NCBI GenBank assembly: GCA_030280995.1
Contig: JASXTE010000009.1
Coordinates: 33,333,501 to 33,397,500, forward strand
DNA from: Hemileia vastatrix
Taxonomy: Eukaryota > Basidiomycota > Pucciniomycetes > Pucciniales > Zaghouaniaceae
Reading direction: 5' to 3'
Length of the DNA: 64,000 nucleotides
A program made the translations under genes and the position numbers. A model generated the notes under the pieces. That model was given only the letters and a program-made list of their open reading frames with translations. It searched no databases and had not been told where the DNA came from. This document shows, piece by piece, positions 35,035 to 44,977 of this stretch (position 1 is its first letter; each line of letters opens with the position of its first letter).

Positions 35035-36393
35035 ATGCCTGGTCATCATAGATCTTCTCAAAGACAGCCTTCCCCCAGTTGTTCTTCAAATCCCATTACT
35101 CCCTCTTTCCCCTGCTCAGCTGAGAAATTAAAGACTGTTCAACTAAAAAAAGATGATCATCTCATACTTATCAACTGGCTAAAAATAAAAACTAATTATG
35201 ATTCTTGTCTTGGTACTGAGAATGCAACTAAAGTAGAACAGCCCCCTGCATCAAAAGTCAATGGCTATCTTCTAATGGTCAATGAATTACAAAATAAGAC
35301 AAAGGGAAGGATTGATCTTTTGTCTAAACATATGTCTGATTGTTTCAAGAATTACCAAGCCAAATACAAGAAGGCAAAGACTCTTTCATTTTCTACTGGT
35401 TTTGGTATTACCGACATTGATATCAGTAAGGGCATAAAATCCATAGATGATAAAATTGAATCTCTATGTCCATACTTTAAAGAGATGGATGCTATTTTTT
35501 GAGAGAAAGCTGATGTTAATACTGCCAAAATGTTGGATGGTGAAGATTCTATCTCCAAAAATGATGTCAAAAGAAATCTTTTCCCATCCTCTTCCTCCAC
35601 TCAAGCCTCCCCTGTTCTAAATTCAAAAAATCTAGATATCTTTCCAATAGATCCTTATGGTGATATAAACCAACGTGATCCCACTCCAGTAAGTTTTTAT
35701 TTCTTGTCTAGTTGTTTTATTTTTTTATTTTCAAAAAGGCTAATGAACAAACCCAGGATCCTCAAGCAAGAGAGTCAGAAACTAGCATCAATGATGAAGA
35801 GGAAAATGTTACCTCCAAAAAAAAGCAAAGAACATCAACTACTTTAAATTTCAACAGTCATAGAAAGTGAAACAGAGATATTTTTTCCCAAACCCCCTTT
35901 TCTTCCATTGATAATTTTCTGGAGAAAAGTGGATCTGGTAAGTGATATCATACCTCTTAATAATTAAGTGAGCTTTTCTTATCTTTTGTTAATATTCCTT
36001 TTCACTCTAGGTAAAGTTGAAGTTGCAAGAGATACTCTCAAATTTCAAAAGAAACAATACAAGCTCTCTTTACAAAGGGATGATAGGGCACAAGACTTGG
36101 AGGAGAAGAAAGTTGAGTTTTCTTTACAGAGAGATGGGAGGGTACAAGACTTGGAGGAGAAGAAATTTGAGCTTTCTTTAAAGAGGGATGAGAGGGCACA
36201 TGACTTGAAGGTGAAGAAATTTGAGATAAAGAAAGGGGAGAAGGCTCTTGAGTAAAATTTCCTATTGGATCAAATGAAACTCAAGTATCAACTTGAAGAA
36301 GGTTCAAAAAAGAAAGATTTCTTGAGAGATTGTGTTAAAGCTAATAAATCTATTGAGGAAATTGAACGCTTGATCAAAATGTTTGGTAACTAG
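35035..36393 (+). pseudogene. Myb/SANT-like coiled-coil protein of element X
   Basis: The ATG at 35035 opens MPGHHRSSQRQ. A trihelix/Myb-SANT-like N-terminal region (LKKDDHLILINWL to FKEMDAIF) is followed by a Ser-rich linker and a C-terminal coiled coil. The coiled coil is built of three 18-residue repeats with the core SLQRDDRAQDLEEKK (36060-36220). Two introns are indicated by GTAAGT donors at 35689 and about 35938. Stops at 35500-35502, about 35867 and 36253-36255 break it; the Y copy reads through the first and third positions. PIF/Harbinger elements often pair the transposase with a Myb-like DNA-binding protein, which suggests that role here. Confidence 0.75.
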
Positions 36394-36715
36394 TTTTTTT
36401 AATTCATTTACAAAGTTCTCTTGATAGAATGAATTAAAGCTAATAATCAATCCTATGCACACACTCCTCACTAAGATTTGAAGCATTTTTTTGAAACATT
36501 TTAGATTATTTGTTTGTTTGGTTAAATTAATTTTGTCTAATTTCTTTTTGGTGATAATTTCATAAGCGCTGACTTTTTGAAGGTCTTGATTCTAGATGAT
36601 TTTTTTTGCAAAAATTTGAAAAACTCATACATTTTTTCTTCTTTACATTCAAATATTTAAATTAACTTTTCTAAATACAGCTAGGTCAACAAAACTCTAT
36701 ATCTTTTTTAAAAAT

Positions 36716-36870
36716 TTGGCAATACCCTCCCCTGCATTTTATTGAATCAAGGGGTGGGTATCACCAAAATTTTTCTAAGTCATCAATTTTACATGTCAGA
36801 TTTGAAAATTTGGCAATACCCTCCCCTGCATTTTATTGAAGTAAGGGGTGAAAATCACCAAAATTTAATA
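36716..36870. repeat. Two-unit minisatellite in element X
   Basis: Two copies of a roughly 100-bp unit with the core TTGGCAATACCCTCCCC...TTTTATTGAA...AAGGGGTG lie between the Myb-like and Tet-like genes. Element Y has about five units at the same place (43005-43445). Confidence 0.75.
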
Positions 36871-37265
36871 TAATTACATAAATAAATGTATAAACAACTA
36901 GTATATATCAATATCTCTAGTTTTAAAGTAGTAATAATTCATCCCGCCAAAATGTGGACCAAGTCTAGAAACTAAGTTTGGGACTTTCCACAGTTATAGG
37001 TAACATGAACACCATGAAACAATTTAATGTTATTATGATTACCATTTATACAAAACAGGGTTATTGGCCCATTAATTTATTTAAGGAATTTGAGATATAA
37101 GAGTTATTTATAAAAAATTTATGAAAAAATAAAAAATATTTGATGACTCTACTAATCCCCATTCTTTTTTGATCTACATAGAGTTTTTTTATATCTGTTA
37201 AACTTACCTTCTTTTTTTACCTTGTTTATTTGGTGGATTAAGTTTTGACTGATTTGAAAAGAACA

Positions 37266-38350
37266 TCAGAAATGTGTGAACTCTTGACAAGATTCCAAGC
37301 CAGGTGGAGCTTTGGTCATTTGGTGATGATCCTGAGAAGAGTTCCAAATTGTTACAATCACACCATTTCCCAAACCAAAATCAATCATGCACTGATGGTC
37401 TGGAAAATATAACTCATGTTCTTTGATTTTAGCTGGAGATGGTATTGGTTGGCCAGTTATCGGATTGATATATGAGAAAATTCCAAAAGTAAGACAATTG
37501 GCGTCATTCCTATTGATATGAATCTTATTATGAAATCCTGAATGAGTAATAATAACATTTGAAAATAAAAGATATTCATTGTTAATTTCTTCCCATTTGG
37601 AGTCACACCGATTCTGTATTCCAACTTTGGTAGCAAGTTGATTATTCTTCTCAAAAGCTTTATTGCAAAGTTTTTTGAGGCAAAGAGCAATAAAAGTATT
37701 GAAAGAAGGTAAGGTGTCCCACAAGCAAAAATTTTCATCTTTTTCAGCTTTAGATAAATTTTTAAGTAAAGAATAGATGCCTATGGAAATAAAATTAGTG
37801 ACATGATTTTAAGAATGAAACATATATTATCAGACATACCAAGAGAATATCCTTTAATAAATCCTGGTCTTCAACAAAATACAATCATAATAACATCCAA
37901 CAAATTTGTATTCCTTATTTGTAAGCAAACCTAAGCCATTTGATATAGTGTTATTATGAGATCGGATATTTGATTAAAGGTTTCATCTTTTGAACCATTA
38001 AAAGAATTATTTTCATAAATAAATTGAGGTTTAAAGAAATTACTGATAACTGCTTTAATTTCATCTTCTCCTGATTTGGTTAAATACATTAAATCTTCTG
38101 GTAACTTTTTTGGATAAGAATTTTTTGATCCACTCTAGTTTTATAGTACTTGATATATGATATATGGCCAAATAAGCAATTTAAATGAATTTTCTTTTTT
38201 AATTTTCTTTTATTCTGCTGATTTTGAACATCATTATTATTATTTTTTGATATTTTGGATGATGATGGAAATGAAGTTGAATTTTGAAATGATGATAAAG
38301 ATGATAAAGAGGATGATGATAGAGAAGTAAGAGGTGATTCTGACTAAATA
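37266..38350 (-). pseudogene. Tet-like 2OG-Fe(II) oxygenase of element X, inactivated
   Basis: Minus-strand gene of the fungal Tet/JBP-like group (family: Fe(II)/2-oxoglutarate enzymes that oxidise methylated bases). A Ser/Asn-rich N terminus lies near 38350-38180. Exon pieces follow at about 38110-37800 (YPKKLPEDL... to RPGFIKGYSL) and, after a short intron, 37738-37266. Two stops sit in the first exon at positions where the Y copy has Leu and Trp codons (TTG and TGG). The iron-binding HxD reads HIN here (Y has HTD), so the Asp ligand is lost as well. The distal His in DHHQMTKAP is kept. Confidence 0.78.
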
Positions 38351-38877
38351 GAATTTTTTTTCTCTGAACAAAAAAAAATGTGTCAAAAACCAAAAAAATA
38401 AAATGGCAAAAAATTCAACTCACAAAATTTAGTTTGTTTCTTCAACCTTGTGAATTTTATTGATAAAAAATAATCCAAATAATTGTTTTTTGAAAAGAAA
38501 TCAATTACTAAAACTGTTCTTGAAAAATAAATTGAAACAAAATAAAATAAAATAAAATAAAAAATCAGTAAAATTATTTGCCAAATAAATGAATTTTAAA
38601 GTTATTTGGTGTTAGATATACCAACTAAAGTCGTTGAAAAAAAATGATAAAAAACTATACTCAAAAATTAAAAAAAAAAAATAGCTTCAGAAAAATTATT
38701 CCCAAAAATAAAAAATCAAAATTATAAACACACCAAATTTATTTTCTATTCATTTTGAACTGTAAAAAATTTTTTTATAATATTCTGTAAAAAAAAACCA
38801 AAAAAAAATACAAAATAATGCTATTCTGTAAAAAAAACAAAAATAAAAATAAAAAATATTGCTAATAAAAATAATGA

Positions 38878-39712
38878 AATTTTCTCCCATCTTTCCCCTC
38901 CTTTTCTGCCTTGTTTCTCTCTTTTTGGTGTCCTCAACCCCCCCTCCCCCTTCTTGATCTCCTCAAAATCCCCTTACCCCCCTTTTTCACCAGTTCCTCC
39001 TCCCTTTTCACCCCTTGAGGCGCCCTTTTCCCCCCTTCAGTCACCTCTTTTCCCCTCTATAAGATGCCTCATCCCTCCCCCTCCCCTCATCCCCCTCTCC
39101 CCTCCACCACTTCCCCCCTCACCCCCTTCCCCCCTTTAATCCCTAAGCAAATCTCTAAGTAATTTGTTTAGTAATAAATGACTGGTACAGATCCAATAAT
39201 TTATTACTAAACAAATCACTAAGAAATTTTTTTAGTTAGTAGGTAGAACCCTAAACAAATTTATAAGCAATTTGTTTAGTAAAAAACAATTGGTCCAGCT
39301 CCAATCATTTTGGGATAAAAAGGGGTGGAGGCAAGGTGAGAGGGTAGGGGGCAGAGGAGAAGGGGATAAGGGGGGAGGGGGGAGGGGGGAGAGGGGAGAG
39401 GGTGGAAAGGGATAAGGGGGTAGGGGGGGAGGGGATAGGGGGATGAGGAGGAGATAGGGGGATGAGGGGGGGAGAGGGGTGAGGAGGCCTAAAGGGGGAA
39501 AAGGGAGTAAAGGGTGGTATAAGGGGCCTAAAGAGGGCAAAAAAAGAATACCTAAAGGGGATAAAAGGGTGGAAAGGTGGGGAATGACGGGTGAGGAAGA
39601 GAATAAGGGGGGAAAGGGGGGATTGAGGCTGTCAAGAAGGGGGAAAAGGAGAGAAAAAGAGCAGGACAAGAGAGAAAAGAGGGAGAGAAAAAACAAAAAA
39701 AATTAGTCTAAC
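38878..39712. repeat. Strand-asymmetric polypyrimidine / polypurine block
   Basis: 38878-39138 is almost pure C/T (many CCCCT runs) and 39313-39712 is almost pure A/G with repeated GGGGGGA blocks. Together they can fold as a long inverted repeat. Between them lie two direct copies of a CCCTAA...TTTGTTTAGTAA segment (39139-39196, 39250-39306). The open frames here are compositional artefacts. The G-rich strand has strong G-quadruplex potential (39368-39480). Confidence 0.75.
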
Positions 39713-40077
39713 CTTGAAAAAAAATAAGTGAAGCACTTACAAAAAAAAATCAAAAAAAAATAAATTCATGATTAGAAAATCAAAAATCAACAAAAATGAA
39801 AAAAATGACTTACCTGGTGAGATGAGTTAAAAAAATGCAACCAAAATATTAGAGGGATGTTTGAGGAGAGGAGAAGAATATGAGTGAGGAATGAAAAAAA
39901 GAAACACTGAAAAAATTTGTGATTTCATGTTGAGCTGGTGAAAGAAAACCAATGAGCCATCCAAAAAAGAGATATTCACTGTAAATTCAAAAAAAAAGAA
40001 TATGCAATAAAGAAAAATACCAAGCCAAGTGAATAAAGTATACAAAGTGGACATTTGGAGAGTATGAAAACAAAAAA

Positions 40078-41319
40078 TTAAAAGGGTTGTGTGTCAAAAT
40101 TGTGGAGGGTGATTGGCATAATGACAGAGTGTATGCTGGTTGAATGAATGTTTTGTGATTCAAGGGAGGGGGGAGCCGGTGCTGGTTCAGGATCCTCTTT
40201 TTCATAAAGATCATTCCACTCATCCTTTAAATAAGCTAGGATATTGTGTAGTATAACGCAAGTCATTATCCAATGATTTGCATTTTTGATTTCTATTTTT
40301 TTTTGGAATAGGATTCTGAGTTCCCTGAGACTAGAAAATCTTCCCTTTAAAATCCCAATAGCATGTTCAATCCATAATCTTGATTGGGCAAGGTGATAAT
40401 TAAAGGTGGCTTGGGGTCATTTTCTAAGGTTACACCACAGAAAGCAGGTATAATGTACTTTCTACTTGCATATGCTGAGTCTGCAAGGAGGTACTGAGAT
40501 TTGTCAAAGTATGAGTCAGGACTTTGAGAAATCCACATTCTTTGGAAGATGGAAGAGTCATGACATGGGCCAGGGCAGCCACTATGAAAAGCAATAAACT
40601 TTTTGTTGACGTCACAGACAAGTTGAACAGCAATAGAGTATCTACAAAGAAGATAAAAAGTTAGTTTATGAAAGATGTGAAATTGGAGAACATTTTGAAG
40701 AAACCTTTTTGTGCAATCAAAATAATGGTTGCCATCATGAGCAGGCTTTTGACTCAAAGGTATAGTTGTACCATCAAAATAACCTCAGCTTTCATTACTT
40801 GAGAGGATTCAAGTTGCTGTTGTGGAGTTGGCCAAGCAAGTGTTTGAGACTTGAGAGAAAGGATAGCAATCATGCAGCACTTGGTGTATAATATGATGGT
40901 ACCATATCCTATGGTAAAGAGATTATCTAAACGTCTTACAACAGCACTATTTCCATTTGAACCAAAGCAACATAATGTGACAGCAAGTTGAAAGGCAGGA
41001 TCATGCTGTTTGTTATGAGAATTATTATGGAAGATAAGATGATTGGAGATGAGTTGAGGAAGTTTGAAAAAAGAATCAGGAGAAGTTCAAAATAGTTGAG
41101 TGAAGTTTAGTTGAGGAGTGTTGAGAATGGAGTGGAGATCATATCTGGGATCATGATAAAGATTTGGCCCCTTGGGATGATGTAAAACTTTTTGGAAAGA
41201 TAAGACATATAAGCTAAAGTGTCTTCCGAACCAGAGTCAGAATCAGAGTCAGCAGCTAAAACTAAAGTGATAGCATTCATAGCTGTGTGAAGTTGTTTCC
41301 TAGTAGAGAGGTGCTTCAT
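40078..41319 (-). pseudogene. HARBI1-like DDE transposase of element X
   Basis: Read on the minus strand. The N-terminal part (41319-40790) includes a helix-turn-helix-like region (QLAVTLCCFGSNG...SAVVRRLD). It is followed by FDGTTIPLSQKPAHDGNHYFD (first catalytic Asp), then after a probable intron YSIAVQLVCDVNKKF, PGPCHDSSIF, LADSAYASRKYI (second Asp) and LWIEHAIGILKGRF (catalytic Glu), ending with CVILHNILAYLKDEW. This is the IS5/Harbinger DDE_4 order. All three acidic residues remain, but a TGA around 41085, a frameshift near 40775 and another near 40410 inactivate it. The family enzyme cuts and joins transposon ends with 3-bp duplication. Confidence 0.82.
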
Positions 41320-41404
41320 TATTGTTGGTAGAAAAGGTTGTTGGTAGAAGGTTTAGGTGATGAGTGGGATGTGGGAATTCACCACCAAATGAGCAGGTGG
41401 GGTG

Positions 41405-41545
41405 TGCAGATAGAAAAAAATGTTATGTGTTTGCCACCAAAATTAAGTATCATAGAGTGAAGAGACACATAAGGATGAGAAAAAATGTTATGTGTTTGCC
41501 ACTAAAATTTAGTATCATAGATTGAGGAAAGACATAAGGATGGAA
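41405..41545. repeat. Two tandem copies of a 60-65 bp unit in element X
   Basis: The segment with AAAAAATGTTATGTGTTTGCC and CATAAGGATG occurs twice in a row just outside the transposase gene, on the side of the A end. It may be a transposase-binding subterminal region (inference). Confidence 0.6.
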
Positions 41546-41576
41546 TCAGCAATTATAATTCATGTGACTTTCTTAA

Positions 41577-41694
41577 AAATCCATCATGGATGTGATGAGT
41601 TTGGGATCAGGAATTAGGAATGGAAATTGGGGTATAAGAGGCGGGATAATGCATTATCATGGATTCCTTATCCACTAGCCCTGGTGCAAGTTAT
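41577..41694 (-). repeat. Inner part of the A end of element X
   Basis: An inverted copy of about 34066-34165. It stops at CCACTAGCCCTGG, the apex of the hairpin present in intact A ends. The outer part of the same end continues at 45381-45450, on the far side of element Y. Confidence 0.82.
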
Positions 41695-41758
41695 TTTTGT
41701 TATATCCCAAACATATTTTCTTATAAAACTAAAGTAGATAAAAAAATCAATATCTGAA

Positions 41759-42715
41759 AAAATTACCAGAAGATATCAAATATCTAACAGAATTTGGAGA
41801 TGATCGAGTTGTTGCAGTTATCAGCAATACTTTTAAGCCTCAATTCATTTTGGAAGTTCATTCATTCGGTGGTGTAAAAAATGAAGCTTTTAATCAACTA
41901 TCCAATCTTATTATAACCCTTTATCAAATGGCTTTGATTTGGTTACCTATAAGGAATACGAATTTGTTGGGTGGTATCATGATTGGTTTTGGTTGGAGAC
42001 CTGGTTTTGTCAAAGGATATTCTCTTGGTATGTCTAATAATTTTTGTTCCATTCTTAATATCATTTCACTTATTTCAATTATTTAGGCATATATTCATTG
42101 CTCAAGAATATCACTAAAGCACAAAAATATGAAGATTTTTGTTTATGGGACACTCTACCTTCCTTTAATTCTTTTCTTGCTCTTCGACTCAAAAAGCTCT
42201 GTAATAAGGCATTTGAAAAAAATCATGAACTTGCAACCAAAGTTGGAATACCGAATTGGTGTGACTCCGAATGGGAAGATATCAGCCACAAATATCTTTT
42301 ATTTTCTAATTTTATTATCACTCATTCTGGATTTCACAATAAAATTCACACCGACACCAATGACACCAATTTTCTTACTTTTGGTATATTCTCATATATC
42401 AAATCGATTACTTGGCAACCAATACCATCTCCAGCTAAAATCAAAGGACATGGTTTATATTTTCCAGACCACAAGTGCATCATTGATTTTTCTTTGGGAA
42501 ATGGTATCATCAAAACTATTTGGAATTCTTCTAAGGATAATCATCAAACGACCAAAGCTCCTCCTGGTTTAGAATCCTGTCAAGATTTCACTCATTTTGG
42601 TTGTTCTTTTCTAATAAGTCAAAAGTTGATTCAAATAATCAACAAGGTAAAGAAAAAAGGTAAAGTTAATCAATTTAAAAAAACTTTATCTAGATCCAAA
42701 AATTATGGGGATTAG
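41759..42715 (+). pseudogene. Tet-like 2OG-Fe(II) oxygenase of element Y, N-terminally truncated
   Basis: Two exons, about 41759-42027 and 42087-42715, joined by a 59-nt GT-AG intron (phase 1). From YLKKLPEDIKYL to the TAG at 42713-42715 there is no stop. The first exon ends FGWRPGFVKGYSLG, a strongly conserved patch in fungal Tet-like proteins. The second has the iron-ligand motif HTD (in NKIHTDTND), then GLYFPDHKCIIDFSLGNG and the distal His in DNHQTTKAPPGL. The ligand set is therefore intact, unlike X. The N-terminal part is cut off at the element junction at 41695, and a stop lies just upstream of the frame, so a functional full-length product is unlikely. Known members oxidise 5-methylcytosine or thymine; substrate here is unknown. 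Confidence 0.8.
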
Positions 42716-43004
42716 AGTTGTCATCAAAAAATTTATATTTTTTCAAAAAAATTTAATTAATATTTTTTATATATCAATTTCCTCAACTAAAGTAATGGGC
42801 CAACAACCTTGTGTTGTATAACAGGTAATCATGATAACACTTATTTGTTTTATGGGGTTTCTCTAGCCTATACCTGTGGAAAGTCTCAAACTTTTGTTTC
42901 TAGATTTGATCTGCATTTTGGCTTGAGGGATTGTCATTACTTTAAACTAGGGAAATTAATATATATTAGTTTATTTAATAATTTATGTAATTATATTAAA
43001 TTTA

Positions 43005-43445
43005 GATGACTTCCACCCCTTACTTCAATAAAATGCAGGGGGGGGGGTATTAACAAATTTTCAAATCTGACATGTGAAATTGATGACTTAGAAAAATTTT
43101 GGTGATACCCACCCCTTGCTTCAATAAAATGAAGGGGAGAGTATTGCCAATTTTTTAAAACAGATATAGAATTTTTTTGACTTTTAAATATTTTGGTGAA
43201 ATTTTTTTGGTGATACCCGTCCCTTACTTCAATAAAATCCATGGGGGGTTTTGCCAAAATTTCTTATAAGACTTGTGAAATTCTTGACATGTAAGAATTT
43301 TTGGGATACTGGTAAAATGCAGGGGGTAGTAAAGCCAAATTTTCATATAAGACTTTCAAGATTCATGACATGAAAGAATTTTTGTGATACCCACCCCTTA
43401 CTTCAAAAAAATTCAGGGGTGGGGGTTTGGCAAATTTTCAAAGGA
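43005..43445. repeat. About five-unit minisatellite in element Y
   Basis: Tandem units of roughly 85-105 bp, each with GTGATACCCACCCCTTACTTC-like core followed by ATAAAATGCAGGGG. They are the inverted counterpart of the two-unit array at 36716-36870. Copy number therefore differs between X and Y. Confidence 0.75.
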
Positions 43446-44977
43446 GACTTGAAAATTTTATTTAAAAAAAGAATATTAAACTTTAAAATACAATATTTCA
43501 AGAAATACAGAAAATAATTGTAAAATTTATGTACAAATAAATATGAACACATGAAGTGTGAAAGAAATAAAAGAAACAAGTCAACAAAAAATTTCATTAA
43601 ATGTTCTATTTCTTCAACAGATTTGTTTTCTTTAATGCATTCGATCAAGAAATCTTTCTTTTTAGAACTTTCTTGGAGATCATGCTTATACTTCATCTGC
43701 TCCATTAAGTTTTGATGCTTGAGTGTTTTTTCCTCTTTTTTGGATTTTTCAATACTAAGAGTTAACTCGAACTTCTTCTCCTCCAAATCTTGGGCCCTAC
43801 CATCCTTCTGTAAAGAGAGCTCGAACTTCTTCTCCTCCAAATCTTGGACCCAATCATCCTTCCATAAGGAGAGCTCATACTTCCTCTCTTCCAATTCTTG
43901 TACTCTGTCATCCCTCCTTAAAGAGAGCTCGTATTTCTTCTTTTCAAAGCTTAGAGTCTCTTTAGCAATTTCCACTTGTTCTAGAGTGAGAATAAAAATT
44001 AACATAAAGTAGAAGAAAAGCAGAGTAAAGTAATAAGAGGTATGATATCACTTACCAGCATCACTTTTCTCTAAAAACTGTTCCATCAAAGAAAAAGGTG
44101 TTTGTGATGAAGTATCACTTTTTTGTCTTCTTTGGGAGTGGAAATTTAGACTACTTGAAGCCCTTCGCTTTTTGTTCAACATAGCATTTTCCTCCTCATC
44201 ATTGTCGCTAGCTTCAGACTCAGTTGATTGTGGGTCCTGGGCTTGTTCATCAGCCTTTTAAGAAATAAGAAAATCTAAGTAAATAAAAAAAAGTATTGAT
44301 AAGATAAAAGAAAAAAAACAGACCTGAGTTAGATTGGGTTGGGTTAAATCACCTATAGGATCTACAGAAAAGCTATCTAGATATGTCTCATTCAAATGAG
44401 GGGAGGCTTGAGTGGAGGAAGAGGATGGGAAAAGATTTGCTTCAACATCATGTTTTGAGATAGGATCTTCACCATCCAACATGTTTACAGGATTAACATC
44501 GGCTCGCTCTCCAAAAATTGCATCCATCTCTTTAAAGTAAGGAGATAAAGAATCAAGTTTATTGTCTATGGATTTTATGCCCTTAGTTATATCGTTGTCA
44601 GTAACCCCAAAACCAGTGGAAGATGAAAGAGCCTTTGCCTTCTTGTATTTTGCTCGGTAATGCTTGAATCATTCAGACATCTGTTTAGGCAAAAGATCAA
44701 TCCTTCCCTTGGTCTTATTCCATAATTCATTTGCCATTAGAAGATAGCCATTAACTTTTGATGCGGGGGGCCGTCCTACTTTAGTGGCATACTCAGTTCC
44801 AAAACAAGAATCATAGTTAGATTTGGTTTTCAGCCAGTTGATAAGAATGAGATGGTCATCTTTTTTTAATTGAACGGTCTTTGATTTCTTGGCTGAGCAG
44901 GGGAAAGAGGAAGTAGTGGGAATTGAAGAACAACTGGGTGATGGCTTCCTTTGAGAAGATCTAGAATGACGAGGCAT
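43403..44977 (-). pseudogene. Myb/SANT-like coiled-coil protein of element Y, nearly intact
   Basis: The ATG at 44977 gives MPRHSRSSQRK, homologous from end to end with the X copy. The order is: trihelix/SANT-like region (VQLKKDDHLILINWLK, ATKVGRPPASKVNGYL), a TGA at about 44670-44672 in the motif MSE*FKHYRAKYKK, GFGVTDNDITKGIKSID, an acidic Ser-rich linker, and introns at the same sites as in X. It ends in a coiled coil of three 18-residue repeats (YELSLRRDDRVQELEERK type). Only the one stop is obvious. The C terminus runs into the minisatellite, so the exact end is uncertain. Likely role: DNA-binding partner of the transposase (inference). Confidence 0.72.

Noticed and set aside
38954..39696. 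Pro/Leu-rich open frames on both strands (up to 154 codons)
   Set aside because: They are produced by the C/T- and G/A-rich tracts; composition explains them and no ATG-led conserved protein is visible.
41850..42086. Separate small gene in element Y
   Set aside because: It is the first recognisable exon of the Tet-like gene read through its intron; its apparent start is a TTG codon.
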